NCBI RefSeq assembly: GCF_004353525.1
Contig: NZ_CP085524.1
Coordinates: 1,064,001-1,128,000 of the forward strand
Direction: 5' to 3'
Source of the DNA: Zhaonella formicivorans
GTDB lineage: Bacteria; Bacillota; DUOV01; Zhaonellaceae
DNA length: 64,000 nucleotides
The notes beneath the pieces were generated by a model. The model had not been told where the DNA came from. It did not search any database and saw only the letters and a list, made by a program, of their open reading frames with translations. Positions 57,678-64,000 of the stretch are shown in pieces. A program made the translations under genes and the position numbers. Positions within the stretch are counted from its first letter, which is position 1, and every line of letters begins with the position of its first letter.

Positions 57678-58676
57678 CTAGCCTTTGCTCCACTCGATCA
57701 CACTGGCCCCCCAGGTTAAACCTGCGCCAAAGGCCACCAGGAGTACAACATCGCCCTTTTTCACCTTGCCGGCTTTGACGGCTTCATCCAGGGCTACTGG
57801 CACGGAAGCAGCCGAGGTATTGCCGTAACGGTCCAAATTAATATAGACCTTGTCCGGAGATAAGTTTAGCCTTTTAACAGCTGCCTCAATGATGCGGATG
57901 TTTGCCTGGTGAGGAATCAAGAAGTCTATATCTTCCTTTGTTTTATTACACTTTTCCAGAGCCTTCAGGGAGGCTTCCCCCATGACTTTAACGGCAAATT
58001 TAAAAACTTCATTCCCGCTCATGTGGATGTAATGCTCCCGCTTTGCAACTGTTTCAGCCGTTGTAGGCCTCCTTGAACCTCCTGCAGGCAGTGTTAAAAG
58101 ATCACCACCGGAGCCCGCCGCACCTAAATGCACAGATAATACACCTGCGCCAGCAGGTGCGCTTTGCAACACCACTGCGCCGGCGCCATCGCCAAATAAC
58201 ACACAGGTACTGCGATCTTCCCAGTCCGTAATTTTGCTTAAAGTTTCGGCACCTATAACCAACACTTTTTCATATAATCCAGCTGCTATAAACTGACTGC
58301 CGGTCGCCAATCCGTATAGGAAACCGCTGCAACCCGCTGAAAGATCAAAAGCACCGGCCTTGGTTGCACCAATCCGGTCTTGAACCAGGCAAGCTGTTGC
58401 CGGAAACATCATATCCGGTGTAACAGTGGCAACAATAATCAGGTCCAATTCCCCAGGACTAATCCCCGCATCGGCTATAGCCCGCTTTGCAGCCAACACA
58501 CAGAGATCAGAGGTGGCGGTATTTGCATCAGCAATCCTGCGCTCGCAAATACCGGTTCTGGTACGGATCCATTCATCATTAGTATCTACCATCTTAGCCA
58601 GATCATCATTAGTTAAAACCCTTTCGGGCACAGCTGAGCCAGTTCCAACAATCGCTACTCCCCGTACACTACTCAT
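57678..58676 (-). CDS. fabH: 3-oxoacyl-ACP synthase III
   Basis: Initiates fatty-acid synthesis from acyl-CoA and malonyl-ACP. The 332-residue protein has the catalytic Cys in FDLSAGCSGFLYGLATG near residue 115, His in FLIPHQANIRIIEA and Asn in RYGNTSAASVPVAL. The start overlaps plsX by eight bases. Confidence 0.97.
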   Translation of the reverse strand: MSSVRGVAIVGTGSAVPERVLTNDDLAKMVDTNDEWIRTRTGICERRIADANTATSDLCVLAAKRAIADAGISPGELDLIIVATVTPDMMFPATACLVQDRIGATKAGAFDLSAGCSGFLYGLATGSQFIAAGLYEKVLVIGAETLSKITDWEDRSTCVLFGDGAGAVVLQSAPAGAGVLSVHLGAAGSGGDLLTLPAGGSRRPTTAETVAKREHYIHMSGNEVFKFAVKVMGEASLKALEKCNKTKEDIDFLIPHQANIRIIEAAVKRLNLSPDKVYINLDRYGNTSAASVPVALDEAVKAGKVKKGDVVLLVAFGAGLTWGASVIEWSKG

Positions 58677-59679
58677 CGGTTTCTTCCTTTCCTGTCTTAA
58701 AGGCTATAGCCTCGCGTAATTTACTGACAAATTGATTTTCTATACATTTTTGGGCAACATGAATAGCATTTTTAATGGCACGGGCCTTTGAACTGCCATG
58801 GCAAATTATACTTACACCCTCAATTCCCAAAAGCGGAGCGCCTCCGTATTCCGCATAATCCATGGTTTTCTTAATGTCCTTAAAAGCCGACCGGACAAGC
58901 ATACCTCCGATTTTGCGGACAAAATCCTTCTCTACCTCCTGCTTGATTAAAGTAAAAAGTGCCCCAGCCAAGCCTTCGGCAAGTTTTAGGATGGTATTGC
59001 CCACAAAGCCGTCACAGACAACAACGTCTGCCTCCCCATAAGGAATATACCGCGCTTCAATATTCCCAATAAAATTCAAATCTTCCCCGGTAAGCAGCCG
59101 GAAAGTTTCCTGAGCCAGTTCGTTGCCTTTGGTTTCTTCCGACCCTATATTTAATAACCCAACTTTAGGCCTTTGTATACCCATTACTTTTTCCGCGTAA
59201 ATAGCGCCCATCCTGGCAAACTGTACTAAATTTGCCGGTTTACAATCAGCGTTGGCGCCAACATCAAGTATCAACTTGCCCCCTTGGAGGGTTGGAAAAA
59301 CGGTAGCAATCGCAGGACGTAAAATTCCTTTAATTCTACCCAGACCTAAGAGAGAACTTGCCATTTGCGCCCCTGTGCTGCCCGCGGAAACTACAGCATC
59401 AGCGTAACCGTCCTTGACCAGCTTTGTTGCGACTACAATGGATGCATCCTTTTTTTTTCGCAACGCTAACGCAGGCTCCTCATCCATGGCAATAACTTCA
59501 CTGGCATGATAAACCGAAATATTTGCGCAAGAAGGATATTTTTTCAGCTCCCGGGATATAACTTGTTCTTCTCCTACTAAGACTATCTCCAGCCTACTTT
59601 CCTTGGCAGCCTGAATGGCCCCGGCCACTATTTCCTGTGGAGCATAGTCTCCTCCCATGGCGTCAAGGGCAATACGCAT
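58669..59679 (-). CDS. plsX: Phosphate acyltransferase PlsX
   Basis: Converts acyl-ACP to acyl-phosphate for PlsY. The 336-residue protein has MRIALDAMGGDYAPQEIVAGA, VSAGSTGAQMASSLLGLGRIKGI and VCDGFVGNTILKLAEGLAGAL. ATG 59679 overlaps the fapR stop by one base (TGATG). Confidence 0.97.
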   Translation of the reverse strand: MRIALDAMGGDYAPQEIVAGAIQAAKESRLEIVLVGEEQVISRELKKYPSCANISVYHASEVIAMDEEPALALRKKKDASIVVATKLVKDGYADAVVSAGSTGAQMASSLLGLGRIKGILRPAIATVFPTLQGGKLILDVGANADCKPANLVQFARMGAIYAEKVMGIQRPKVGLLNIGSEETKGNELAQETFRLLTGEDLNFIGNIEARYIPYGEADVVVCDGFVGNTILKLAEGLAGALFTLIKQEVEKDFVRKIGGMLVRSAFKDIKKTMDYAEYGGAPLLGIEGVSIICHGSSKARAIKNAIHVAQKCIENQFVSKLREAIAFKTGKEETDE

Positions 59680-60257
59680 CAACTTCCGGCCTCCTTTTTT
59701 GGGGTTAAAGCTGTAACAATGAACTGTCCCTTAAAAACCACCTCGTCTTCGACGGTGGATACTACAGATACCAAAAATTTATTGGAACGCTTTACCTGAA
59801 CGGTGGCTTTAGCCACCACTCTTTCTCCAAAAAAGACGGGTCTTTTGTACCGTACCCTGGCGCTGCCCGTCAGCACCACATCCGCATCAATCACGGCCAC
59901 AGCCAACGTATTGGCTTGAGCAAACAAATAATGACCCCTGGCAATTTGTACATGTTCTAAAACCATGGCATCAGTTATATCAAGGATGGAAATGCCGCTT
60001 TCCCCAAGCCGTACGTCAATCAAATCTCCCACCAGCTCAGTCTGTGTAAGGGACCGTAAAGGATTATAAGCTTCTTGCGCCACGGTTTTAACTCTCTCCC
60101 GTACTTGGGGAATACCTAAAGCTAACCGATCAAGCCTTATTGTTTGGACACTTACCTGAAAACGTTCTGCCAACTCTTCATCGGTAGCAAAAGGTTTGGT
60201 TTTCAGGTAATCTGCCAAGCGTTGTTGCCTTTCCTTTTTACCGTTTGAAGGCCGCAT
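59679..60257 (-). CDS. fapR: Fatty-acid biosynthesis repressor FapR
   Basis: Malonyl-CoA-released repressor of membrane lipid synthesis. The 192-residue protein has an N-terminal DeoR-like helix-turn-helix (FATDEELAERFQVSVQTIRLDRLALGIPQVRERV, about 18-50). A hot-dog effector domain follows (TDAMVLEHVQIARGHYLFAQANTLAVAVIDADVVLTGSARVRYKRPVF). It heads the operon fapR-plsX-fabH-fabK-fabD-fabG-acpP-fabK-like-fabF-rnc and has a promoter and candidate operator just upstream, consistent with autoregulation. Confidence 0.95.
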   Translation of the reverse strand: MRPSNGKKERQQRLADYLKTKPFATDEELAERFQVSVQTIRLDRLALGIPQVRERVKTVAQEAYNPLRSLTQTELVGDLIDVRLGESGISILDITDAMVLEHVQIARGHYLFAQANTLAVAVIDADVVLTGSARVRYKRPVFFGERVVAKATVQVKRSNKFLVSVVSTVEDEVVFKGQFIVTALTPKKEAGS

Positions 60258-60278
60258 TTTGTTTCCCTTTCCTTAGTA

Positions 60279-60300
60279 GTAAGTATTAGTACCTGCTTAC
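60279..60300 (-). promoter_or_regulatory. Candidate FapR operator
   Basis: The plus strand reads GTAAG at 60279-60283, a core TTAGTACCTG at 60286-60295 and CTTAC at 60296-60300. The TTAGTACC half matches the known FapR half-site, and the site lies just downstream of the -10, where FapR blocks transcription in Bacillus. The second half-site is weak. Confidence 0.55.
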
Positions 60301-60307
60301 AAATGAT

Positions 60308-60336
60308 AGTATACGCTAGGTGCCAATTTTATGCAA
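60308..60336 (-). promoter_or_regulatory. Sigma-A type promoter of the fapR operon
   Basis: On minus: -35 TTGCAT (60331-60336), a 17-base spacer and -10 TATACT (60308-60313), with the start point inside the candidate operator. Confidence 0.75.
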
Positions 60337-60361
60337 GAACCTGTTAATGAACCAACTTCTG

Positions 60362-60400
60362 AAAAAAAAAAATAAGTTAAGGATAACCTTAACTTATTTT
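60362..60400 (-). terminator. Terminator after rpmF
   Basis: Perfect 14-bp A/T-rich stem, loop of four, followed on minus by at least seven T; seven bases after the rpmF stop. It separates yceD-rpmF from the fapR operon. Confidence 0.9.
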
Positions 60401-60406
60401 ATAAAC

Positions 60407-60592
60407 TTATTCGGCAGCTGCCTTAACAACTACTCTGTTTTTGTAATACCCACATGAAGGGCAAACCCTGTGGGGTTGTTTTAATTCATGGCATTGCGGG
60501 CATTCAATTAAGCCCGGAGCTTCCATTTGTCTCCAGATGGAACGTCGCATATTCTTCCTTGATTTGGATTGTTTTCTTTTCGGTACACCCAT
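60407..60592 (-). CDS. rpmF: 50S ribosomal protein L32
   Basis: A 61-residue L32 beginning GVPKRKQSKSRKNMRRS, with a zinc ribbon of four cysteines (CPQCHELKQPHRVCPSCGYY). Zinc-binding form. Paired with yceD, as in most bacteria. Confidence 0.97.
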   Translation of the reverse strand: MGVPKRKQSKSRKNMRRSIWRQMEAPGLIECPQCHELKQPHRVCPSCGYYKNRVVVKAAAE

Positions 60593-60596
60593 CGTC

Positions 60597-61127
60597 TTAA
60601 ACCTCCTTTCCAGAGCTTTGCTGCAGCATTTTTTGTAGAACTGCCAAGCGCGGATCTATTTCCTCAGTTAGGCAGACGCATTGTTGCTCGTTCAAATTTA
60701 CTCCACACTTGGGGCATAACCCGCGGCAGCTTTCGCTACAGACCGCTTTCATTGGGATTTCTAAAAAAATGCCTTCCAGAATCACATCTTTCAAATCAAT
60801 AGTGTCGCCCAAGTAATAACGCACAGTATCTTCCTTTGATGACGGAACAGCATTTTTGATTTGAGGAAAAAATTCCTCTTGAAATTCAATCTCAGTTTTA
60901 TAGCTAACCGGCTGCAAACAACGTCCGCACCTGAGAGAAATATCGGTATTTGCCTTTCCCCTTACCAGGATGGATTTACCTGTGTTAGTGGCAATTGCTT
61001 CTACTTTTACAGGACTAGAAAAACTAAGCAGCTCCCCGGCCCATGGTATTGATTCCCATGTTTCTACAAGCTTGTATTCCTTGCTTGTTCCAGGCTGCAT
61101 GCGCAGCTTTGCTACATCAATTAACAT
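60597..61127 (-). CDS. yceD: YceD family (DUF177) protein
   Basis: A 176-residue protein co-transcribed with rpmF, implicated in 23S rRNA synthesis or large-subunit biogenesis in other organisms. CGRCLQPVSYK is the family signature; a C-terminal CSESCRGLCPKCGVNLNEQQC adds a zinc-finger-like cluster. Its start follows AGGTG and a consensus promoter. Confidence 0.92.
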   Translation of the reverse strand: MLIDVAKLRMQPGTSKEYKLVETWESIPWAGELLSFSSPVKVEAIATNTGKSILVRGKANTDISLRCGRCLQPVSYKTEIEFQEEFFPQIKNAVPSSKEDTVRYYLGDTIDLKDVILEGIFLEIPMKAVCSESCRGLCPKCGVNLNEQQCVCLTEEIDPRLAVLQKMLQQSSGKEV

Positions 61128-61171
61128 TATTTTTCACCTGCACTGTCTTAACCGGTGAAGATCTATTGGAT

Positions 61172-61201
61172 ATTATACCGAAAGTTTGAGTTTCCTGTCA
61201 A
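61172..61201 (-). promoter_or_regulatory. Consensus sigma-A promoter of yceD-rpmF
   Basis: On minus: perfect -35 TTGACA (61196-61201), an 18-base spacer and perfect -10 TATAAT (61172-61177). Confidence 0.85.
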
Positions 61202-61212
61202 GGCACTTCCCT

Positions 61213-62409
61213 TTACTGCTCCACTATTTGTTTAGTATCCCGGGCAATTACCAGCTCTTCGTTGGTCGGAATAACCATTATGCGCACCTTTGAATCGTCG
61301 GCAGACACATCTGCTTCCTGCCCGCGAATTTTATTTTTTGTGCCATCCAGTTTTATGCCAAAAAATTCCATATCCTTGCATATTTTTTCCCGCATTTCCG
61401 GCGAATTCTCACCTAATCCCGCAGTAAACACAATAACATCCAGACCGTTTAAAGCTGCCGCATAAGCTCCAATATATTTTTTAACATCATGGGCAAAAAC
61501 ATCCAAAGCCAGTTGAGCCCGTTTATTGCCCTGTGCCGCTGCTTCTTCAATATCGCGGAAATCGCTGGAAACACCGGAAATACCCAAGACACCGCTTTTC
61601 TTATTCAGCAGGTTGTTTACTTCGCTGCAAGAAAGGCCTTCTTGTTCCTCCAGGAATGTTACAATGGCCGGATCCAGGTCGCCGCATCTGGTTCCCATGG
61701 TTAGTCCTTCCAGAGGGGTGAAACCCATACTGGTATCAATGGATTTGCCGCCATCAATAGCAGTGATGCTGGCACCGTTACCTAAATGGCAGGTAATGAT
61801 TTTTAGTTCCTCGATGGGTCGATTTAAAAGCGCAGCGGCCCTATATGCCACATATTTATGAGATGTTCCATGAAAACCATATTTTCTCAGCCCATATTTT
61901 TCGTATAATTCGTATGGCAAGCTGTACATATAAGCTGCAGGCGGCATTGTTTGATGGAATGAAGTATCAAACACGGCCACCATCGGTACTCCTGGCAATG
62001 CTTTTTCAACAGCCTCAATTCCCAAATAAGCCGGGGGATTATGTAGCGGCGCGATGTTAAAAAGTGATTTGATGCTTTCTTTGGCTTGAGCATCAATTAA
62101 AGCAGATTTTGGAAAAATACTTCCCCCATGGGCAACCCTGTGTCCAACTGCATCGATTTCCTCCATCTTAGTAAGCACACCGTGTTCCGGATGGACCATG
62201 GCCTCCAAAACCATCTTGATCCCTACACTGTGGTCTGGAATATCGGCTGCGATCACTTTCTTTTCCTTTCCGCTGGGCCTATGTGTCAGCACCGCTCCCT
62301 GCAGTCCAATTCTCTCCACCAAACCTTTGGCAAGTACACTTTCATCTTCCATGTTAAAAAGTTGATACTTGATTGATGAACTGCCGCAATTAAGTACTAA
62401 TACTTTCAC
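61213..62409 (-). CDS. ackA: Acetate kinase
   Basis: Interconverts acetyl-phosphate and acetate with ATP, giving substrate-level ATP in fermenters. The 398-residue protein has [16 protein letters not shown] at the start, [10 protein letters not shown] near residue 180, [42 protein letters not shown], and [14 protein letters not shown] at the C-terminus. GTG start nine bases after GGAGG. No pta gene is visible next to it. Confidence 0.98.
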   Translation of the reverse strand: MKVLVLNCGSSSIKYQLFNMEDESVLAKGLVERIGLQGAVLTHRPSGKEKKVIAADIPDHSVGIKMVLEAMVHPEHGVLTKMEEIDAVGHRVAHGGSIFPKSALIDAQAKESIKSLFNIAPLHNPPAYLGIEAVEKALPGVPMVAVFDTSFHQTMPPAAYMYSLPYELYEKYGLRKYGFHGTSHKYVAYRAAALLNRPIEELKIITCHLGNGASITAIDGGKSIDTSMGFTPLEGLTMGTRCGDLDPAIVTFLEEQEGLSCSEVNNLLNKKSGVLGISGVSSDFRDIEEAAAQGNKRAQLALDVFAHDVKKYIGAYAAALNGLDVIVFTAGLGENSPEMREKICKDMEFFGIKLDGTKNKIRGQEADVSADDSKVRIMVIPTNEELVIARDTKQIVEQ

Positions 62410-62437
62410 CTGGAAATACCTCCTAAATTATTTGGAA

Positions 62438-63268
62438 TTATTTTTTGGGAAAAGCACCTTCATACAAGTTACAAGCCGGTGCCGAGTGTAATGACAGCAG
62501 TTCCCTTATTTTGGGCAGAGCTGCTTCCGCTTCCATTTCTCCTAAAGCAATACATTCTTCAGCCCTATGAAAATCTGCATGGCCAATATGGGCTACTTTC
62601 GGCTCAAGCAAAATATCTGCCTGCTGCTTGTAATCTTGCCTGTTTGAGTTTTCCAGCAACTCTATTGAAGTGAAAATCACATCAAATATGTTTTTAACCG
62701 GTTTACTTTTTCCTGTTTCCCCCCCGAATTTTAAATCAACGGCAACTACTACCTGGGCGCCTTTTTGCCGGGCTAAATTCACCGGAACCCGATTTAAAAC
62801 AGCACCATCCACCAGCAACTTTCCTTCCAAACATTTGGGTTGAAAAATTCCAGGAATTGAAATACTGGCTCTGACTGCCTCGGCTACTGATCCCCTTTCC
62901 AAGATTACTTCTTCGCGGCGCTCTATGTCAACCGCAACTACGTAAAGAGGGACCTTTAATTGTTCAAAATTTAAATTTTTGGTTAGCACTTTCAATAGGG
63001 CTTCAATGCGTTCCCCTTTAATTAAGCCTAGTCGGGGTACAACCAGATCGATTAATTGTTTTTGTTGTAAAGTGCAGCAGATCTTCTCCAAGATTTGTAA
63101 ATCAGCCCCCGAGGCATAAAGAGCTCCCATTACACTGCCAATACTGGAACCGGTAATCAAATTGATGGGTATTTTTTCCCGTACCAGGACTTTAAGCACG
63201 CCCAAATGGGCTAAACCTTTTGCCGCCCCTGCTCCTAAAGCTAGACCTATCACTGGAAAGCAACTCAC
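62438..63268 (-). CDS. Patatin-like phospholipase family protein (RssA-like)
   Basis: A 276-residue serine acyl hydrolase. The oxyanion loop is GLALGAGAAKGLAHLG near the N-terminus, the nucleophile Ser is in TGSSIGSVMGAL and the catalytic Asp in LVDGAVLNRVPV. Bacterial RssA-type members lack a known substrate but act on acyl lipids. GTG 63268 is preferred because AGAGGTG lies about six bases before it; an ATG at 63274 abuts that site. Confidence 0.88.
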   Translation of the reverse strand: MSCFPVIGLALGAGAAKGLAHLGVLKVLVREKIPINLITGSSIGSVMGALYASGADLQILEKICCTLQQKQLIDLVVPRLGLIKGERIEALLKVLTKNLNFEQLKVPLYVVAVDIERREEVILERGSVAEAVRASISIPGIFQPKCLEGKLLVDGAVLNRVPVNLARQKGAQVVVAVDLKFGGETGKSKPVKNIFDVIFTSIELLENSNRQDYKQQADILLEPKVAHIGHADFHRAEECIALGEMEAEAALPKIRELLSLHSAPACNLYEGAFPKK

Positions 63269-63411
63269 TGGCATCACCTCTATTTGACTATATGCAACAA
63301 AATCCTTTCTCAGTAAGATTGCTAAAGTTGATGGTCTTAGAATAACTTTTAGGCGATATATTTCTAATAAGCAAATTTTTGCCACTATCTATACGTAGAT
63401 TAGGAGGAATC

Positions 63412-64000
63412 ATGTTGAATATATTCTCTGCAAAATATCGGGATCTTACTTTGGCAATAATTAAAATAGTCGCAGTGCTTTTTTTTGCTTTCTCAATGAT
63501 AACCTTCCCGGAAGTGGTTTTTAAAGCGGCCCTCCGTGGTTTGGAAACATGGTGGAAAATAGTATTTCCAGCCCTCCTGCCTTTTTTCGTTGTATCCGAA
63601 ATATTAATGGGACTGGGAGTTGTACATTTTCTCGGAGTATTGCTAGAACCTGTAATGCGCCCTCTGTTCAACCTTCCCGGCGCTGCTGCTTTCGCAGTAG
63701 CTGTTGGCTACACTTCGGGAGCCCCAATCGGCGCCACCTTAACAGGTCAGCTCCGCAGGCAAAAACTTTGTACCAAAACAGAGGCCGAGCGACTAATCGC
63801 TTTTACTAACAATGCCTCCCCTCTTTTCATGTTTGGCGCTGTTGCTGTAGGTATGTTTAACAATCCCGGAGTAGGAAGCCAAATCGCCGGAGCCCACTAC
63901 CTGGCAAACCTGTGCCTAGGGATAGCTTTTCGCTTTTATGGCTTTCAAAACCGGGACCGCGGGCAGCCTCCTCAATTTCACGGACGTCTCCTGCGCAACG
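63412..64000 (+). CDS. ylbJ: Sporulation integral membrane protein YlbJ, C-terminus cut by window edge
   Basis: About 196 residues visible: MLNIFSAKYRDLTLAIIKIV, then several membrane helices with WWKIVFPALLPFFVVSEILMGLGVVHFLG, GYTSGAPIGATLTGQLRRQKL and AFTNNASPLFMFGAVAVGMF. These are conserved YlbJ and Gate-domain segments. In Bacillus YlbJ is mother-cell expressed and needed for resistant spores. ATG 63412 follows TAGGAGGA. It is divergent from the patatin gene across a gap of about 140 bases holding both promoters. Confidence 0.9.
   Translation, partial: MLNIFSAKYRDLTLAIIKIVAVLFFAFSMITFPEVVFKAALRGLETWWKIVFPALLPFFVVSEILMGLGVVHFLGVLLEPVMRPLFNLPGAAAFAVAVGYTSGAPIGATLTGQLRRQKLCTKTEAERLIAFTNNASPLFMFGAVAVGMFNNPGVGSQIAGAHYLANLCLGIAFRFYGFQNRDRGQPPQFHGRLLRN

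Noticed and set aside
62390-62403. Second FapR-like site at the ackA start
   Set aside because: The string resembles the half-site but lies inside the coding sequence for VLVLN and lacks a promoter.

Overview
The window comes from a low-to-mid GC, endospore-forming, anaerobic Firmicute of the class Clostridia, most like the Peptococcaceae and related lineages. The evidence is the Bacillus-like order of housekeeping genes, spore genes (spoVS, ylbJ, a ytvI-like permease, a decayed alpha/beta-type spore-protein gene), codY and fapR, a NADH-dehydrogenase-type complex lacking the NuoEFG input module, an ackA gene and a very large 2-hydroxyacyl-CoA dehydratase activase. Almost everything is read on the minus strand, so operons run from high to low coordinates. 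Only a chemoreceptor gene (20.4-22.0 kb), the partial ylbJ at the right edge and a doubtful 43-residue ORF are on plus.

Layout by region. 1-9.3 kb: isoprenoid, phospholipid and translation genes (rpsB, tsf, pyrH, frr, a small PASTA-like protein, a 2[4Fe-4S] ferredoxin, uppS, cdsA, a YtvI-like permease, dxr, rseP, partial ispG). 9.8-20.2 kb: codY, hslU, hslV, xerC, trmFO, topA, dprA, a broken spore-protein gene and yifB/comM. 20.4-22.5 kb: chemoreceptor and yraN. 22.6-32.3 kb: nuoABCDHIJKLMN. 32.6-36.8 kb: the 1416-residue activase. 37-43.6 kb: ylxM, ffh, rpsP, khpA, rimM, trmD, rplS, lepB, rbgA, rnhB. 44-51.2 kb: mtaD, ftsY, a two-domain JAMM-like protein, smc. 51.3-60.3 kb: spoVS and the FapR-led fatty-acid and phospholipid operon (fapR, plsX, fabH, fabK, fabD, fabG, acpP, a FabK-like paralogue, fabF, rnc). 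60.4-64 kb: rpmF, yceD, ackA, a patatin-like protein and ylbJ.

Functional links: fapR probably senses malonyl-CoA and represses its own operon through a site just downstream of its promoter. Acyl chains from FabF/H/G/K/D and ACP pass to PlsX and then to CdsA. UppS, Dxr and IspG connect isoprenoid supply to the cell wall. Ffh, YlxM, FtsY and LepB form the secretion set. The Nuo complex has no NADH-oxidising subunits and probably takes electrons from ferredoxin or another donor.

The most unusual content is outside the ordinary genes. (1) Two diverged, oppositely oriented copies of a hairpin-rich, MITE-like element (9373-9779 and 43742-44011) are each sandwiched between two near-identical terminator hairpins, as if the element inserts into intrinsic terminators and duplicates the hairpin. 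(2) A spore-protein pseudogene carries both a frameshift and a TGG-to-TAG change. (3) A protein between smc and ftsY has two homologous halves, one with a complete JAMM-type metal motif and one with the motif lost. (4) Further candidates are an rpsB leader with pseudoknot potential, a FabK-like paralogue with a five-cysteine cluster, and a PASTA-like/ferredoxin pair coupled to frr. No rRNA, tRNA, CRISPR array, prophage or transposase gene was seen.
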